A stretch of DNA of 64,000 nucleotides from Microbacterium capsulatum (GCF_030865425.1 NZ_JAVFCB010000003.1:363153-427152); one strand, 5' to 3'; positions 50,699-60,343 are shown, counted from the stretch's first letter. Translations and numbers: made by a program. The notes: generated from the sequence alone by a model not told the origin.

Positions 50699-53518
50699 TC
50701 AGGAGCTGAACGGCAACTGCTGATCAGCCAGCCGCGCCAGCTGGTAGTAATCGATCACGCCCGGCAGGAACGCCGGATCCGCGATGTACCCGGAGAACCG
50801 GTGCGTGTCCGGCGACGGCCCGAGTGCGAGTTGCCCCTGGGCGGACCAGTCCCCGGACCCGAGCACGTGTCCCGCGACGGCCACCGGGACCGTCGAGTTG
50901 CCGATCAGCAGTCGGAGCTGCTGGTTGGCGGCGTCCCAGATCCCGGTCACCAGCTGCCAGGTGCCGATCGCGAGGGAGCCGCCCTTCACGCAGTTGCTCA
51001 CCGGGCGGCCGTTATCGTCCGCGGCCGGGGCGCCAGTGATGCAGAACGCATAGTGGTTGTCCTGGGTCGCCAGCAGCTTGACCTCCCCGCGCCCGCCCGC
51101 AGCTGCGTACTGTCCGGCCACGACCTGATCCTGACCTTGGGACGGCACATAGTCGGTCTTGATCCACATGCTCCACGTGAAGCTGTTCGTCGCATTCACC
51201 GGGGCGGTGGACGCGTAGATGTACTCGTTCGCGTTCGGGAGCGGGCCCGTCTTCATCACCGGGCCGGAAAGCGGGGGGATCACCGTGTCGGTCGAATTCA
51301 CCGAGGCGCCCGACGGAAGATTCAGATCGATCCCGTTCGCTCCGATCCACGGGTTGCTGTCAGGCACGACGGACGGCAGGGGCGACCACAGGCTCGAGAC
51401 CTGCCACATGTGGCCTGCGTCGATGTTCGCTTCCGCGGCCGGGGTGCCGATCGACGTGTACAACGGGAGTCCCCGAGCCGCCGACTGGTTGCCCGCCCTG
51501 TCGTACGCGGACACCCACAACGTGGACAGCGCATCGGTGGGAGCCACCGACACGGTCACGGCTGTGGACCCGTTGCCACACGCCCAGCGAACGTTCGCCG
51601 TGACCCGGCCGTTGCAGTCCGGCAGCGCAGAAGCCGTCGACACCGTCCCGTCCACCGGGACGTTCGGGGCTGGCGAGGTCAGCTGTGTCGGAGTGACCCA
51701 GTAGACGAACCCCACGACATCCGCGGCGCCAGACAGGGACACGTTCAGGCCCGAACCGACCGTGAACGACGTCGCCGCGGTCGTCGCAGTCGGGACCCCG
51801 GGCTTGGTCGTGTCGACGGTGAAGTAGCACAAGTCGGTGCTGCCGATCCCGTCGTCCAGCCAGTCGCTGCCTCGAGCACGCCACGCATACGTCTGCCCGT
51901 CCGACAGGCCGGTGAAGGTCACGGTCCGCGGCCCCTGAGCGACCATCCCCGGATGCTGCCACTGCACCCGCTGGTTCAGATTGCTGGCCAGGAACAGGTC
52001 GAAGTTGTCATCGACGTTCCCGGGGTCCGGGTCCGTCTGGGTGACCTGCACGGTGACGTTCGACGCGCCCACATACGCTGGCGCGGTCGCTGTTCCGCAG
52101 GTCCGCGACGGCGACACGATCGACGGGTTCGTGGGCGTGTCCGGGTAGGAGTTGTAGCTGACGACGAGCGTCGCATCCCGCGAATAGTGCCGGCGCGACT
52201 GCGAGCTGCCGGGCGCGAAGGCGAAGTGGATGTTCGGCTGCCCGGCCTGCGATTGCACCGCATCGGTCACCGTCCAGCCCACGTACATCGGCGCGGACCC
52301 GCAGTCAGGACCCACCCAGGAGCCCATCGCCCACGACCACCACATCTGACCGGACTGGCGCAGATACTGCTCCTGATTCCAGGTGTAGCCCGGCGAGAAC
52401 ACGCTGACGAAATGGCTGGTGATCGGCCCCACCCCGCAGGCATCCACCGACAGCTGCGTCGTGCCCACACCGGCACTGAGGATGTGCTTTCCCGCCAGGG
52501 CTCCCAACGGGAACTGGAAGAACATGTCCGACACGTACTGACCGTAGGAGCCGACCCGCAGCACATCCGAGGCCCCGGCCGTCAGATACGAGGCGTCCGG
52601 GTACGCCGCGTCCGTGTACCACGACGCCGTCATCCCCGTGCTCCAGTCCGGATCCACGAAGATCGGATACTGCACCGGCGCCTTGGCCGGAACCTCCGCC
52701 TTCGCGACCGACGCGCCGACATCCATCGTCAGCAGATCCGGGGCGATCTCGTGCGTCACCGGCGTCGGCGGTGCCTCGCTGCCCGGCTCTTTGAACGTGC
52801 CACCGTGCGACGAGTCCCACCACAGCGGCTGCGCCGCGATCAGCGACGACCCGTCCGCGGCCTTCGCCTGCACACGCCCCGTGTCGGGCGTGGTCAGATC
52901 TGCCCCGGCAACCGCGACCTGCAGCTTCGCCAACCCGCTGCTCTTCGCCGCCTCCTCCGACTTCACGACATAGATCGACGCCATCCCCGTCTTGGTCGCG
53001 ACCAGCTTCAAATCCACCCCGGGTGCGACCTCCGCGTACGTCGCCGTATCACCGTCGATCGTCGGCTGCGGAAGAGCTCCGAGAGGCCACGACTCAGACA
53101 CCCACTCCCCCGACGACGTCTGCGTCTGCGAAATCACATTCGTCCCGCCCGGCGAGAAGCGCACGGGCACCGCTGACGCGGCCGGCGAGAACCAGTCACC
53201 GTCACGCTGCAGCGTCAGGTTCACCGGAACCCAACCGCCGCCCTGCTGCACCCGCACCGGACGACTCGACAGCTCCAGCTGCATCGCCCCGCCAGGCAAC
53301 GCCTTCGTCAACGACGTGGGCGTCGTCAACGCGTCCACGACAACAGGCTCCCCGGTGGCCGCTGCGCGGGCCGAGGCAGAAGCGGTCGCCCCGACCGTGG
53401 CCGCTTGACGTGAAGCCGTCGCTTGATAATTCGTGGTCGCCGAAGCGGCAGGACTAGCACCCCCAACGATCAGCGCAGCGACAACAAAACCCCCGGTAAA
53501 CGCACGAAACGCGCGCAT
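50699..53518 (-). CDS. Secreted LamG/DNRLRE-type surface protein, RHS partner
   Basis: 939 residues. Signal peptide MRAFRAFTGGFVVAALIVGGASPAASA. The N-terminal half is the SpvB/DNRLRE-like region common before RHS proteins; a fibronectin-like stretch with DTPTNPSIVSPSRTCGTA lies mid-chain; the C-terminal 220 residues are a LamG/concanavalin fold (FTWSMWIKTDYVPS, GTWQLVTGIWDAANQQLRLLIGN). It probably binds cell-surface carbohydrate. Start region followed by the RHS gene 38 bp on, so an operon. Confidence 0.85.
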   Translation of the reverse strand: MRAFRAFTGGFVVAALIVGGASPAASATTNYQATASRQAATVGATASASARAAATGEPVVVDALTTPTSLTKALPGGAMQLELSSRPVRVQQGGGWVPVNLTLQRDGDWFSPAASAVPVRFSPGGTNVISQTQTSSGEWVSESWPLGALPQPTIDGDTATYAEVAPGVDLKLVATKTGMASIYVVKSEEAAKSSGLAKLQVAVAGADLTTPDTGRVQAKAADGSSLIAAQPLWWDSSHGGTFKEPGSEAPPTPVTHEIAPDLLTMDVGASVAKAEVPAKAPVQYPIFVDPDWSTGMTASWYTDAAYPDASYLTAGASDVLRVGSYGQYVSDMFFQFPLGALAGKHILSAGVGTTQLSVDACGVGPITSHFVSVFSPGYTWNQEQYLRQSGQMWWSWAMGSWVGPDCGSAPMYVGWTVTDAVQSQAGQPNIHFAFAPGSSQSRRHYSRDATLVVSYNSYPDTPTNPSIVSPSRTCGTATAPAYVGASNVTVQVTQTDPDPGNVDDNFDLFLASNLNQRVQWQHPGMVAQGPRTVTFTGLSDGQTYAWRARGSDWLDDGIGSTDLCYFTVDTTKPGVPTATTAATSFTVGSGLNVSLSGAADVVGFVYWVTPTQLTSPAPNVPVDGTVSTASALPDCNGRVTANVRWACGNGSTAVTVSVAPTDALSTLWVSAYDRAGNQSAARGLPLYTSIGTPAAEANIDAGHMWQVSSLWSPLPSVVPDSNPWIGANGIDLNLPSGASVNSTDTVIPPLSGPVMKTGPLPNANEYIYASTAPVNATNSFTWSMWIKTDYVPSQGQDQVVAGQYAAAGGRGEVKLLATQDNHYAFCITGAPAADDNGRPVSNCVKGGSLAIGTWQLVTGIWDAANQQLRLLIGNSTVPVAVAGHVLGSGDWSAQGQLALGPSPDTHRFSGYIADPAFLPGVIDYYQLARLADQQLPFSS

Positions 53519-53781
53519 CCATCCCCCCTCATTCCGCCTCAGCGGAACCGCTCCTCACCCGGCAACATCGCCGAACGAACATCACAGTAGCGGACCAGCA
53601 AACTCAAAGGGAACATCCAGGCAGAAGAAAACAGATACAGACCGAGCTCATAGATCTACCGACATCGACGCGGGTCCATTCCTCCGGGACCGGCAGGATC
53701 TTCGTGCGATCCCGGCCAGACGCCAACTGTTGACAGCCGCGCCCTGGGCCTCTCTCGGCATTGGTGCGGTCGCAGGCACTG

Positions 53782-53820
53782 CCCGCAATCGAAACGAAAA
53801 TGTCCCCCCTCGATTGCGGG
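53782..53820. repeat. Perfect 11-bp inverted repeat
   Basis: CCCGCAATCGA and TCGATTGCGGG with a 17-nt spacer. Operator, att-like site or hairpin; no T-tract. Confidence 0.4.
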
Positions 53821-54026
53821 GGTAGCTCAGAAAACGCTAGTCACGTGGTCCCAGGTGTGAACAGGAGCACCATGGCTGGGCTCCTACAGCGACTTGCGCG
53901 CGATGGAGCGAACTGTCCGAGGTTGCGCCGAACAACTGGCGGGTCGAGGTCTTCAACGGTCGGCGTGGCTACCTCGGCGAGTACCGCCCTCCGCGGACTG
54001 CAGGTCGGCTGCAGGTTGAGAATCAC

Positions 54027-54308
54027 TCAATCCACATGCTCGGAAACTGAACCAGCTGCTCTTCCCACTCCTCCGGTGCTTGGAAGCGTCGACGTCGTAT
54101 GCCTAGTTTCGATAGAGACGGTGCGCCGAGTATCCAGTGCCACTTTGAAGTGGCTCTCCGACGCGTCGATCGCGGAGGAGGGCGTCGACGGATCGAACAC
54201 TCGCAGCAACGAGTAGCGGAAGGTCGAGGGATCAAGGCAGCGCAATTCAATGTTGCCACGATGGCCGTTCGTCGCATACACGGCGCGTAAGTGTCGCGCA
54301 GGCAGCAA
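54027..54308 (-). pseudogene. Decayed coding fragment
   Basis: Good coding bias from ATNGHRGNIELRCLDPSTFRYSLLRVFDPS to about 54110, then a shift into a second frame that ends RRRFQAPEEWEEQLVQFPSMWIE. Two halves in different frames suggest a frameshifted gene remnant. Family unknown. Confidence 0.4.
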
Positions 54309-54517
54309 TCGTCGCCTCGGTCACGGCTCGTCCGAAGCGGATGACGGCACGCGGTTCGGGACAACCGCTCGCCTGATCGGAGGTGGAAATCGTGGGCCTC
54401 GCTACGATCGCCGCCACGGTGTTGGCTGTGCTGCGGTTTCGATTCTGGGAAGTGCTAGCGGCCCGCTGCGTGGGGTCGGCAGAGGACCTAGATCTATGAG
54501 CACGGTAGGGTGACGTC

Positions 54518-55252
54518 ATGCAGGCACCGTTCGTCGTCGAAGTTCCGCACAGCCGGTACTTTCTCGACGACCACTGTGCAAACTGCCTGGACGAGCTCAA
54601 TATCGATATCCAGGGGTTGTACTGCTCGACCTGGTGCCAGGAAATTGCGGCGCACGTCCGTTACGTCCGTCGCGTCTTCCGAGACGGTCGATTCCTGGAT
54701 CCCGAGGTGCAGCTCGCGATTAAGACGAAGAATGCCTTCCTCCTCCTCGGCGGGTACCGCTCGCTCGGGCGCCGGCTGACACCCCGGATCCGGACGGAGA
54801 TTCGACTTCGAGGCGGCGGACTCTGCCAGCAATGCGGCAAGCCAGGCGTTGAGGTCGACCATATCGCCGGGAACTCCGACGATCCCGCCAACCTGCAGCT
54901 GCTCTGCTTGGATTGCCACCATGCGAAGACGTCGGAAAACTTCGTGCCCGCCGACGACGAAAGCCGAGCACTACTGCTCGGCATGATGGATGCCCGCGTC
55001 GCGCCCGAGGAACCGCGCATGCTCGCCGACGATGAGAGCAATTGGAACGGGACCTGGCGCACCCTGCAGGCCGCTCGCAAGGAACGTTTCCTGGAAATGC
55101 TCCGCGCCGAAGGCATCCGCATCAACGGTAAGGATTCGCACGCCGATCGGGTGCTGGCGTACTTGAACGCGACCAGGCCGGACGCAAGATCGGGCGCATC
55201 GCGAAGGCAACTTCCGCATCGACGCGCAACGCACGTTCGAGCCGAGACCTGA
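54518..55252 (+). CDS. HNH endonuclease with N-terminal zinc ribbon-like motif
   Basis: 244 residues. N-terminal [21 protein letters not shown] (Cys pairs). HNH core [37 protein letters not shown] with all ligands. The last ~26 residues (from about base 55,174) are an out-of-frame reading of an lsr2 fragment, so the natural C-terminus was replaced or lost. Weak ribosome site GTAGGG. Commonly a restriction or homing-type nuclease on mobile DNA. Confidence 0.8.
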   Translation: MQAPFVVEVPHSRYFLDDHCANCLDELNIDIQGLYCSTWCQEIAAHVRYVRRVFRDGRFLDPEVQLAIKTKNAFLLLGGYRSLGRRLTPRIRTEIRLRGGGLCQQCGKPGVEVDHIAGNSDDPANLQLLCLDCHHAKTSENFVPADDESRALLLGMMDARVAPEEPRMLADDESNWNGTWRTLQAARKERFLEMLRAEGIRINGKDSHADRVLAYLNATRPDARSGASRRQLPHRRATHVRAET

Positions 55253-55353
55253 ACGCGATCCGCGAATGGGCTCGGGCCAATGGGCACACGGTAAGCGATC
55301 GTGGGAGGATTTCGGCTGTCATCGTCGACGCCTACGAGCGCGCAAGCGCCTGA
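55174..55353 (+). pseudogene. lsr2: lsr2 C-terminal fragment
   Basis: In the frame beginning CAG at 55174 the DNA reads [38 protein letters not shown] and [17 protein letters not shown] followed by TGA. This is the linker and AT-hook-like DNA-binding half of Lsr2 (AGRKVGR ... IRxWAxxxGxxVSxRGRI). The N-terminal dimerisation half is missing and there is no start. It overlaps the HNH gene in another frame. Confidence 0.75.
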
Positions 55354-55643
55354 TCTCCGTCCAGCCCCGCGGAGCGAAAGTCCACTCGTAGGGTGAGCCG
55401 TTACCCGGCTCCTCCGAAGCGATGTTCTTTCAAGTGTCCTGGGTTGAATTACAGCGCTTGAAGTCAGCGCCGCGACGAATTCGCCGCGACGTACACGCTC
55501 TCGTAACTCGACGAGCGCTACTAACGCAGCGTTCAGACCATCAGACCGATCGCCTTGACCGTTGAAAAGGCGGCGACCGCATCAGCTCGGGAGCTGAACG
55601 GTCGCCGCCGTGGCGAGGGTGAGTCGTAGACGACGGCTGGCTG
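55354..55643. terminator. Intergenic region with strong terminator hairpin at 55569-55609
   Basis: 11-bp stem GGCGGCGACCG with complement, plus an internal CAGCTC/GAGCTG stem; serves the DUF3846 operon ending at 55644. Nothing else seen. Confidence 0.6.
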
Positions 55644-56156
55644 TCAGGCGTCGCGCTGGTTGACTTGGTTCAGCTTGACGGGGACGACGCGGACTTCTTC
55701 CATGGTCGGGATCCGCTCTAGCAGCACCATGGCCCAAACGATCGCCTCCCAGTAGTCGGGATACGTCGCCTGGTCGCGGTACCAGTTCGGATCGCCGAAG
55801 GTCCGCACCTCGAGGCGGTAGCGGTGCGGCGTGAGCAGGAGTTTCCGTGCTCGGGTCGGCAGGTCGGTGCTGTCGCCGTTGCGGTCGGGCATCCCGACCA
55901 GCACGGCGTCACCGACGAGCATCGCCTTCTGCCTAGCCTCCGGGACGTGGTACCACCACAGGAACGAGGCGCGGCTGTTGAACGGCAGGTGCCGGATTAG
56001 CCCCTCCTCGTTGACGTAGAGGGTGACCCCGAGCGTCGGCAAGTCGACCGACTCGATCCATCCGCCGACCGCCGCCTGGTAGTACTCGAGCTGCGCGAAC
56101 TCACGCTCCTCGAGAGGCTGTTCGACATCGGCGGGGATAATCAGCCCTCTTGCCAT
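55644..56156 (-). CDS. DUF3846 protein
   Basis: 170 residues. DUF3846 start ARGLIIPADVEQPLEEREFAQLEYYQAAVGGWIESVDLP, then VTLYVNEEGLIRHLPFNSRASFLWW and VGDAVLVGMPD. Function unknown; typical cargo of actinobacterial plasmids and ICEs. Overlaps the previous gene by 16 bp. Confidence 0.82.
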   Translation of the reverse strand: MARGLIIPADVEQPLEEREFAQLEYYQAAVGGWIESVDLPTLGVTLYVNEEGLIRHLPFNSRASFLWWYHVPEARQKAMLVGDAVLVGMPDRNGDSTDLPTRARKLLLTPHRYRLEVRTFGDPNWYRDQATYPDYWEAIVWAMVLLERIPTMEEVRVVPVKLNQVNQRDA

Positions 56157-56674
56157 GGCCGATCCCCTTGCTGGACCGTGCTGTCGCTCTGATCTTCATC
56201 AGGACCTATGCCTCTGATGGTGACGCTCAGTTCGCTTCCCATGCTCATGACGAGCGCCCACAGGGCCGCCTCGAACACGGTGCCAAAGCAGGCCGGCGTT
56301 TCGTACCAGTTCTCGCCGTCCGAGCTGACCATCACCACGAACTGGTGGCAGTAGATCAGCCCGAACACGACTTCCTCGGACAGATCGGCGACCGTGTCGT
56401 CGTGATCGCGCGCCGTGAGCACCACATCGCCGACCATGAAGTGCCCGCGATCTGGCCGGTTGCTGAAGAACCAGCGCAGCGCGGTCGCACGTGCGTTGAC
56501 CGGCGTCAGTTCACGCTGAAGCGCTTCGTTCACGTAGACCGTGACATCCAGCCCTTCAACCTCGATGGGCTCGAGCCAGCCACCAACCGCCTCTTGGAAC
56601 TCGCCGAGATTAGCCAGATCCGCCAGGTACGGGCGGTCGTCCACGTTATGCGGAATGACGATGCTTCGCACCAT
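56141..56674 (-). CDS. DUF3846-like paralogue
   Basis: 177 residues from ATG 56674 behind AAGGAGG. Same plan as its downstream neighbour: VRSIVIPHNVDDRPYLADLANLGEFQEAVGGWLEPIEVEG, VTVYVNEALQRELTPVNARATALRWFF and MVGDVVLTARD, then a more diverged tail. A tandem duplication that has since drifted apart. Confidence 0.8.
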   Translation of the reverse strand: MVRSIVIPHNVDDRPYLADLANLGEFQEAVGGWLEPIEVEGLDVTVYVNEALQRELTPVNARATALRWFFSNRPDRGHFMVGDVVLTARDHDDTVADLSEEVVFGLIYCHQFVVMVSSDGENWYETPACFGTVFEAALWALVMSMGSELSVTIRGIGPDEDQSDSTVQQGDRPWQEG

Positions 56675-56704
56675 CAGTCCCACCTCCTTGCTGTTGTCGC
56701 GGCC

Positions 56705-56806
56705 GAGAACCCGGCTGGGTTCTCTCGCAAGCCGCGGGGCAGCAACGAGGGTGTTGTTCTTGGGCAGCTGCCCCGGGAGAGCGCGCGAACGCGCTCCATC
56801 CCCGGG
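56705..56806. promoter_or_regulatory. Leader hairpins upstream of the DUF3846 pair
   Basis: GAGAACCC/GGGTTCTC at 56705-56724, and a CCCGGG-bounded GAGCGCG/CGCGCTC stem at 56771-56806. Either may end the upstream RHH transcript or attenuate the DUF3846 genes. Confidence 0.4.
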
Positions 56807-56849
56807 ACAGCCGCCCTCTCTCGTTCCCCAGACCGGGAAGCGCCTGCAG

Positions 56850-57170
56850 TCAGGCGGAACCAGACCGACCACGCGGAGCCTTGGCACCAGTCGTGCCACC
56901 GAAGATAGCCTCGATGGCGCTCTGCTTGGTCTTGGCGTCGCGCTCGATCTCGGCCCGCACCGTCTCGGCACGCTCGAGCACCTTCGGGTCGGACTTGCTG
57001 GTCTCGACCCAGGCCTCAAGGGCGATCCGGATCTCTTCGGTGACGGAGCGGTCGTTGAGCTGGGCGATCACGTCCAGCTGCGCACGCAGCGCGTCGGTGA
57101 TGCGAACGGCAAGCGCTCGCGTAGAGCCGAGAGCCGAGGACGGCACCTCGGCGGGGGTGTTCTCACTCAT
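56850..57170 (-). CDS. Ribbon-helix-helix-like small protein
   Basis: 106 residues from ATG 57170 (GAGGAGG). Centre: ALAVRITDALRAQLDVIAQLNDRSVTEEIRIALEAWVETS, which fits a CopG/RHH DNA-binding fold, then charged helix and a short basic tail. Probably a regulator or partition-type protein of the mobile element. Confidence 0.75.
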   Translation of the reverse strand: MSENTPAEVPSSALGSTRALAVRITDALRAQLDVIAQLNDRSVTEEIRIALEAWVETSKSDPKVLERAETVRAEIERDAKTKQSAIEAIFGGTTGAKAPRGRSGSA

Positions 57171-57346
57171 CGTGAGCCTCCTCATCGGGAGCGGCCGGCG
57201 AACCTGGATGGTTCTCCTACGAGCCGCATGCCGAGGAGGAACGAGGTTCAGTATGAATGGGTCGATCCGGACGTCAATATTCCGGTCGGGAATGGTGTCA
57301 TTTTCACGACAGCGAGTATCCATCGGCTGCGAGTACCCTCGTGGGC

Positions 57347-58006
57347 ATGAACGCGCTCATCGCCGCGATCGTAGGCGGCATAGCCGGCGCCGTTGCAGGC
57401 GCGGCGATGACTGGCCTCACCATCCGGTGGCAGTTGTCAGCCACGGCCAGTCACCGGGCCATCCGAGTGATCCAAGATCACTTCCGGCGATTGGCATCAC
57501 AGCTTGAGGCCGAGCGTCGCGCGGGGTTTCCCACCATCAACACGAACGTCGGGCCATTTGCGATCGAACGACGAGAGAAGTTCGTCGTTGATGTGCTTCG
57601 CGAAACGCCCGATCTACGAAAGCACCAGAGTACGGTCGTCGAGGACGGTCTTGTGCACCTCCTTGGCGAAGAAGCCGTGCTGTACACACAAGACAGGGTG
57701 TTCGCAGAGCCAAATGATATAGATTTGGACGCCGAGCGCGCCGCGAAATCTCGCGCCCTGATCTCGAAAATCCATGCGGGAACCTTCCAAGCGGGCCTGG
57801 TGCCAAGCATCGGCAAAGCTGCAGAGAATCAGCGAGACCAGGCAATCGACGACGCGATCGCCGCGATCTATGAGCTAGTTGGTCGACTCGGCAAAAGGCG
57901 AAGTGCCCGAAGTCTCGGCCGTCGCAGACATAGATCTCATGGGCTTCAACGACACGGTGCGGCGGGATCCGCACGAACTGGAGGCGCACAGGGGCCTGGC
58001 GGCTAG
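57347..58006 (+). CDS. Hypothetical membrane-anchored protein
   Basis: 219 residues from ATG 57347. One N-terminal helix (ALIAAIVGGIAGAVAGAAMTGLTIRW) and a soluble helical body (VDVLRETPDLRKHQSTVVEDGLVHLLGEE; AIDDAIAAIYELVGRLG). The Arg/Ser-rich last 30 residues look less conserved. No family recognised. 10 bp upstream of a lipoprotein gene. Confidence 0.6.
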   Translation: MNALIAAIVGGIAGAVAGAAMTGLTIRWQLSATASHRAIRVIQDHFRRLASQLEAERRAGFPTINTNVGPFAIERREKFVVDVLRETPDLRKHQSTVVEDGLVHLLGEEAVLYTQDRVFAEPNDIDLDAERAAKSRALISKIHAGTFQAGLVPSIGKAAENQRDQAIDDAIAAIYELVGRLGKRRSARSLGRRRHRSHGLQRHGAAGSARTGGAQGPGG

Positions 58007-58015
58007 TATCTCGCC

Positions 58016-59332
58016 ATGAAGCGCAGGCCACGTGAATCGAGCCGCTACCGTCGAATATCCGCCCATACATCACGCCCGCTCCTTTGTGCCGCGATGGCGG
58101 CGACTATGGCGCTCAGCATGTCTGCGTGTACAGAAGAGAGCTCCTCGGGTCTGATCCACCTTCCGCTCGTCGGAGCACCCTCCGCATCTACCCTTGGCCC
58201 GACTGTCCCCTCCACGCCGACCAACCCGTGCGCGACACCGGCACCAACGACGAAGGGCTCAGTGCGCAGGCCACCGTCACCGCCGCTGAGCCCACCCGCC
58301 CCGTTTCACGATCAGAAAGTGTCATCATGGGGCCCATCGCGAAATCAATACACCCTTTGTCGCCCTTCGAGCACGGCGACATTGAACTCGATCGTCGATC
58401 CGACGCCTACAGGGTACGATGAACGGTACTTCCTGTATGCCCGTGATGTCTTGGGGGGACCCGTGACCCACGACCTGGTAGTGCAGGAAGGTCATACCTA
58501 CGTTGGATATCTGTGGTTCCAGAACGACATCGCCCCGAACGTGACGCAGTCAACGATTAATGCCCACGCAAGCCTACAATTTCCGGGCTATGTGCTGGGC
58601 TCAACGACGGCGGATGCCACTCTCTCCGCAGCGAACACCGTCCCCCACAAGGTCTGGGCATCCATGGGAATCTCTACGGGCGACCCACGCCGAGAGCTAG
58701 AAATAGATCCGGCCAAGGGCTCGGCAAAGCTCAATGTCGGCGGACGAGCAAACGGAACTCGTATCTCCTGGGCAGACCTTACCAGCGACCAGGGTGCACT
58801 AGTTGGGTGTGATGCGCAGGATGGAGCACTTCCTGGAGACTCCCGTTGCGCTGGATCGATCGAATTTCAATTCACAGTAACAACACCTTCAATCTCCGTC
58901 GAACCGACCGTTTTCGGTGGCTCCGGCCAGTCCTTTTCTACGAAATCAGGTAAAGACGAGACGCTCGATACTCGAGTCACGAATCGAACAGACGATCCGA
59001 TGACAGAGATCACGATGTCGACAAGATTGCCTTCGGGTATTTCGTTCGTCGACAATGTTTGGATTCGTCGTTCCGACCCCTCTGGTGATCAACAAGATTG
59101 GATCCGTGCCGCGACAAATGATTACGGCATCACTGGGAATCTGTTGTTCGTGCACCTCGCCCGATCAGACCCTCTGGTGCCGCACGGAGCGATAGATGTC
59201 TCCTTTCACGTCTTGATCGGCGACGCGGCCACGGCGTGCGGCGGCTCCTGGCAGAAGATCAAGAACTGGGCACAGCACGACGACGTAACGGTCGAGTCGG
59301 ATTTGATCGCGAGCATCGATGGAACGTGCTAG
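58016..59332 (+). CDS. Secreted lipoprotein, unknown function
   Basis: 438 residues. A signal with lipobox LSMSAC (Cys near residue 38), a Thr/Pro linker and a beta-rich domain. DUF11-like ending TVTTPSISVEPTVFGGSGQ, VTNRTDDPMTEITMSTRLPSGISFVDN. Lower GC than flanking conjugation genes. Likely on the cell surface; partner or ligand unknown. Confidence 0.65.
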   Translation: MKRRPRESSRYRRISAHTSRPLLCAAMAATMALSMSACTEESSSGLIHLPLVGAPSASTLGPTVPSTPTNPCATPAPTTKGSVRRPPSPPLSPPAPFHDQKVSSWGPSRNQYTLCRPSSTATLNSIVDPTPTGYDERYFLYARDVLGGPVTHDLVVQEGHTYVGYLWFQNDIAPNVTQSTINAHASLQFPGYVLGSTTADATLSAANTVPHKVWASMGISTGDPRRELEIDPAKGSAKLNVGGRANGTRISWADLTSDQGALVGCDAQDGALPGDSRCAGSIEFQFTVTTPSISVEPTVFGGSGQSFSTKSGKDETLDTRVTNRTDDPMTEITMSTRLPSGISFVDNVWIRRSDPSGDQQDWIRAATNDYGITGNLLFVHLARSDPLVPHGAIDVSFHVLIGDAATACGGSWQKIKNWAQHDDVTVESDLIASIDGTC

Positions 59333-59344
59333 TCCAAAAGAAAA

Positions 59345-59369
59345 AGGGCCCCCAGACACTGGGGGCCCT
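59345..59369 (-). terminator. Bidirectional-looking terminator
   Basis: Perfect 11-bp stem AGGGCCCCCAG with complement, 3-nt loop; T-rich (TTTTTCTTTT) on the minus strand, so it ends the gene at 59374 and can also end the lipoprotein gene. Confidence 0.85.
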
Positions 59370-59373
59370 ACCG

Positions 59374-59679
59374 TCACGTTTCATGACGGTCGGAGTCATT
59401 CGACTCCCGTTCTTCCTCAGACTCGCGTCGGCCCGCGCTTATGATCACCTCAATGGAGCCAGCGAGCATGGCGGCAGCCAGCAGCGTGGCAAAGGCGACG
59501 ACGATCCACGTACCGATGCCCTGCATCGGTACGTCTCGGAAGTCCGAGGACACCGTCTCCGGGATCGCGAAGCAGATGAGAAAGACCAATCCAAGCACGG
59601 CAGACAGCAGAACAATGACCGGGTTGATCTCCTGCTGTTCATTCCGGACAAAAACTCTTGACGATCGATCAGCGCACAT
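59374..59679 (-). CDS. Small membrane protein
   Basis: About 101 residues from ATG 59679 (GGAG five bases upstream; a GTG 18 bp earlier is possible). Two membrane helices, INPVIVLLSAVLGLVFLICFAIP and GTWIVVAFATLLAAAMLAGSIEVII, and an acidic tail ESEEERESNDSD. Divergent from the gene at 59807. No family recognised. Confidence 0.6.
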   Translation of the reverse strand: MCADRSSRVFVRNEQQEINPVIVLLSAVLGLVFLICFAIPETVSSDFRDVPMQGIGTWIVVAFATLLAAAMLAGSIEVIISAGRRESEEERESNDSDRHET

Positions 59680-59806
59680 TCCGACTCCCAAAAGCACCTT
59701 TTGACATGCCAGGGGTCCCTGGCTGAGAAACTCACGCAGCGATTGGATTTCTCAGCCAGGACGTGACTCAACTGATCAGAATGCATTATATAACAAATGG
59801 AATAGA

Positions 59807-60343
59807 ATGTCAATGCCTATGACTGGTTTGAGGCTTCTTTGGAAGTCAATTGTTGCACCCGGAATACTGTCAGCTTGGAAGATTCTTCGAGAATCTGCAT
59901 GGACACTCGTGAGACCGGAAACCCTGAGCCTGTTCGCTGCAGTTATCGCAATCTACGTCGCCATTTACGCGACGGACCTCGCTCACAATGACGGCGATCG
60001 GATTGACAAGGAGAATGTTGCGCGCGCCCATGCGGATGCGTGCCGTTCGTCGATCGTAACGATGCACACGAAACTTATCGCACTTCGCCGCGGCTATGAG
60101 CTCGGCCCTTCCGAGAAGGCTTTGCGTCTAGCGGACTGGGATGAGGCTATGGATGCCGTTTCGCTTGTGCAGATTGCCTGCATCGATCAAATCAAGGCTA
60201 GTGGCGATCATTTCCAGACGTATGAAGCCGAACTCGAGCAAATCCGGGCGCAATACGCGGTCGCGTATCGGGGACTCTGGGATGAGACTGACGCTCGGAA
60301 ACTCATCGATTGGAGCAACGAGGTGATCGGAATCCTCCGATAG
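59807..60343 (+). CDS. Hypothetical membrane protein
   Basis: 178 residues. A membrane helix at about 38-56 (LSLFAAVIAIYVAIYATDLA) after a positively charged N-terminus; then a helical soluble part with two Cys (DACRSS, QIACIDQ). Lower GC than its neighbours. No ribosome site better than GGAATAG. Confidence 0.5.
   Translation: MSMPMTGLRLLWKSIVAPGILSAWKILRESAWTLVRPETLSLFAAVIAIYVAIYATDLAHNDGDRIDKENVARAHADACRSSIVTMHTKLIALRRGYELGPSEKALRLADWDEAMDAVSLVQIACIDQIKASGDHFQTYEAELEQIRAQYAVAYRGLWDETDARKLIDWSNEVIGILR

Larger units (their letters stand above)
53519..54517. other. Intergenic region with one inverted repeat and a gene relic
   Basis: Apart from the inverted repeat at 53782-53820 and the decayed frame at 54027-54308, nothing coding is clear. 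The first 250 bp carry the LamG/RHS promoter. Confidence 0.4.

Noticed and set aside
50678..53176. 832-residue plus-strand frame opposite the LamG gene
   Set aside because: Arg/His-rich antisense shadow without motifs.
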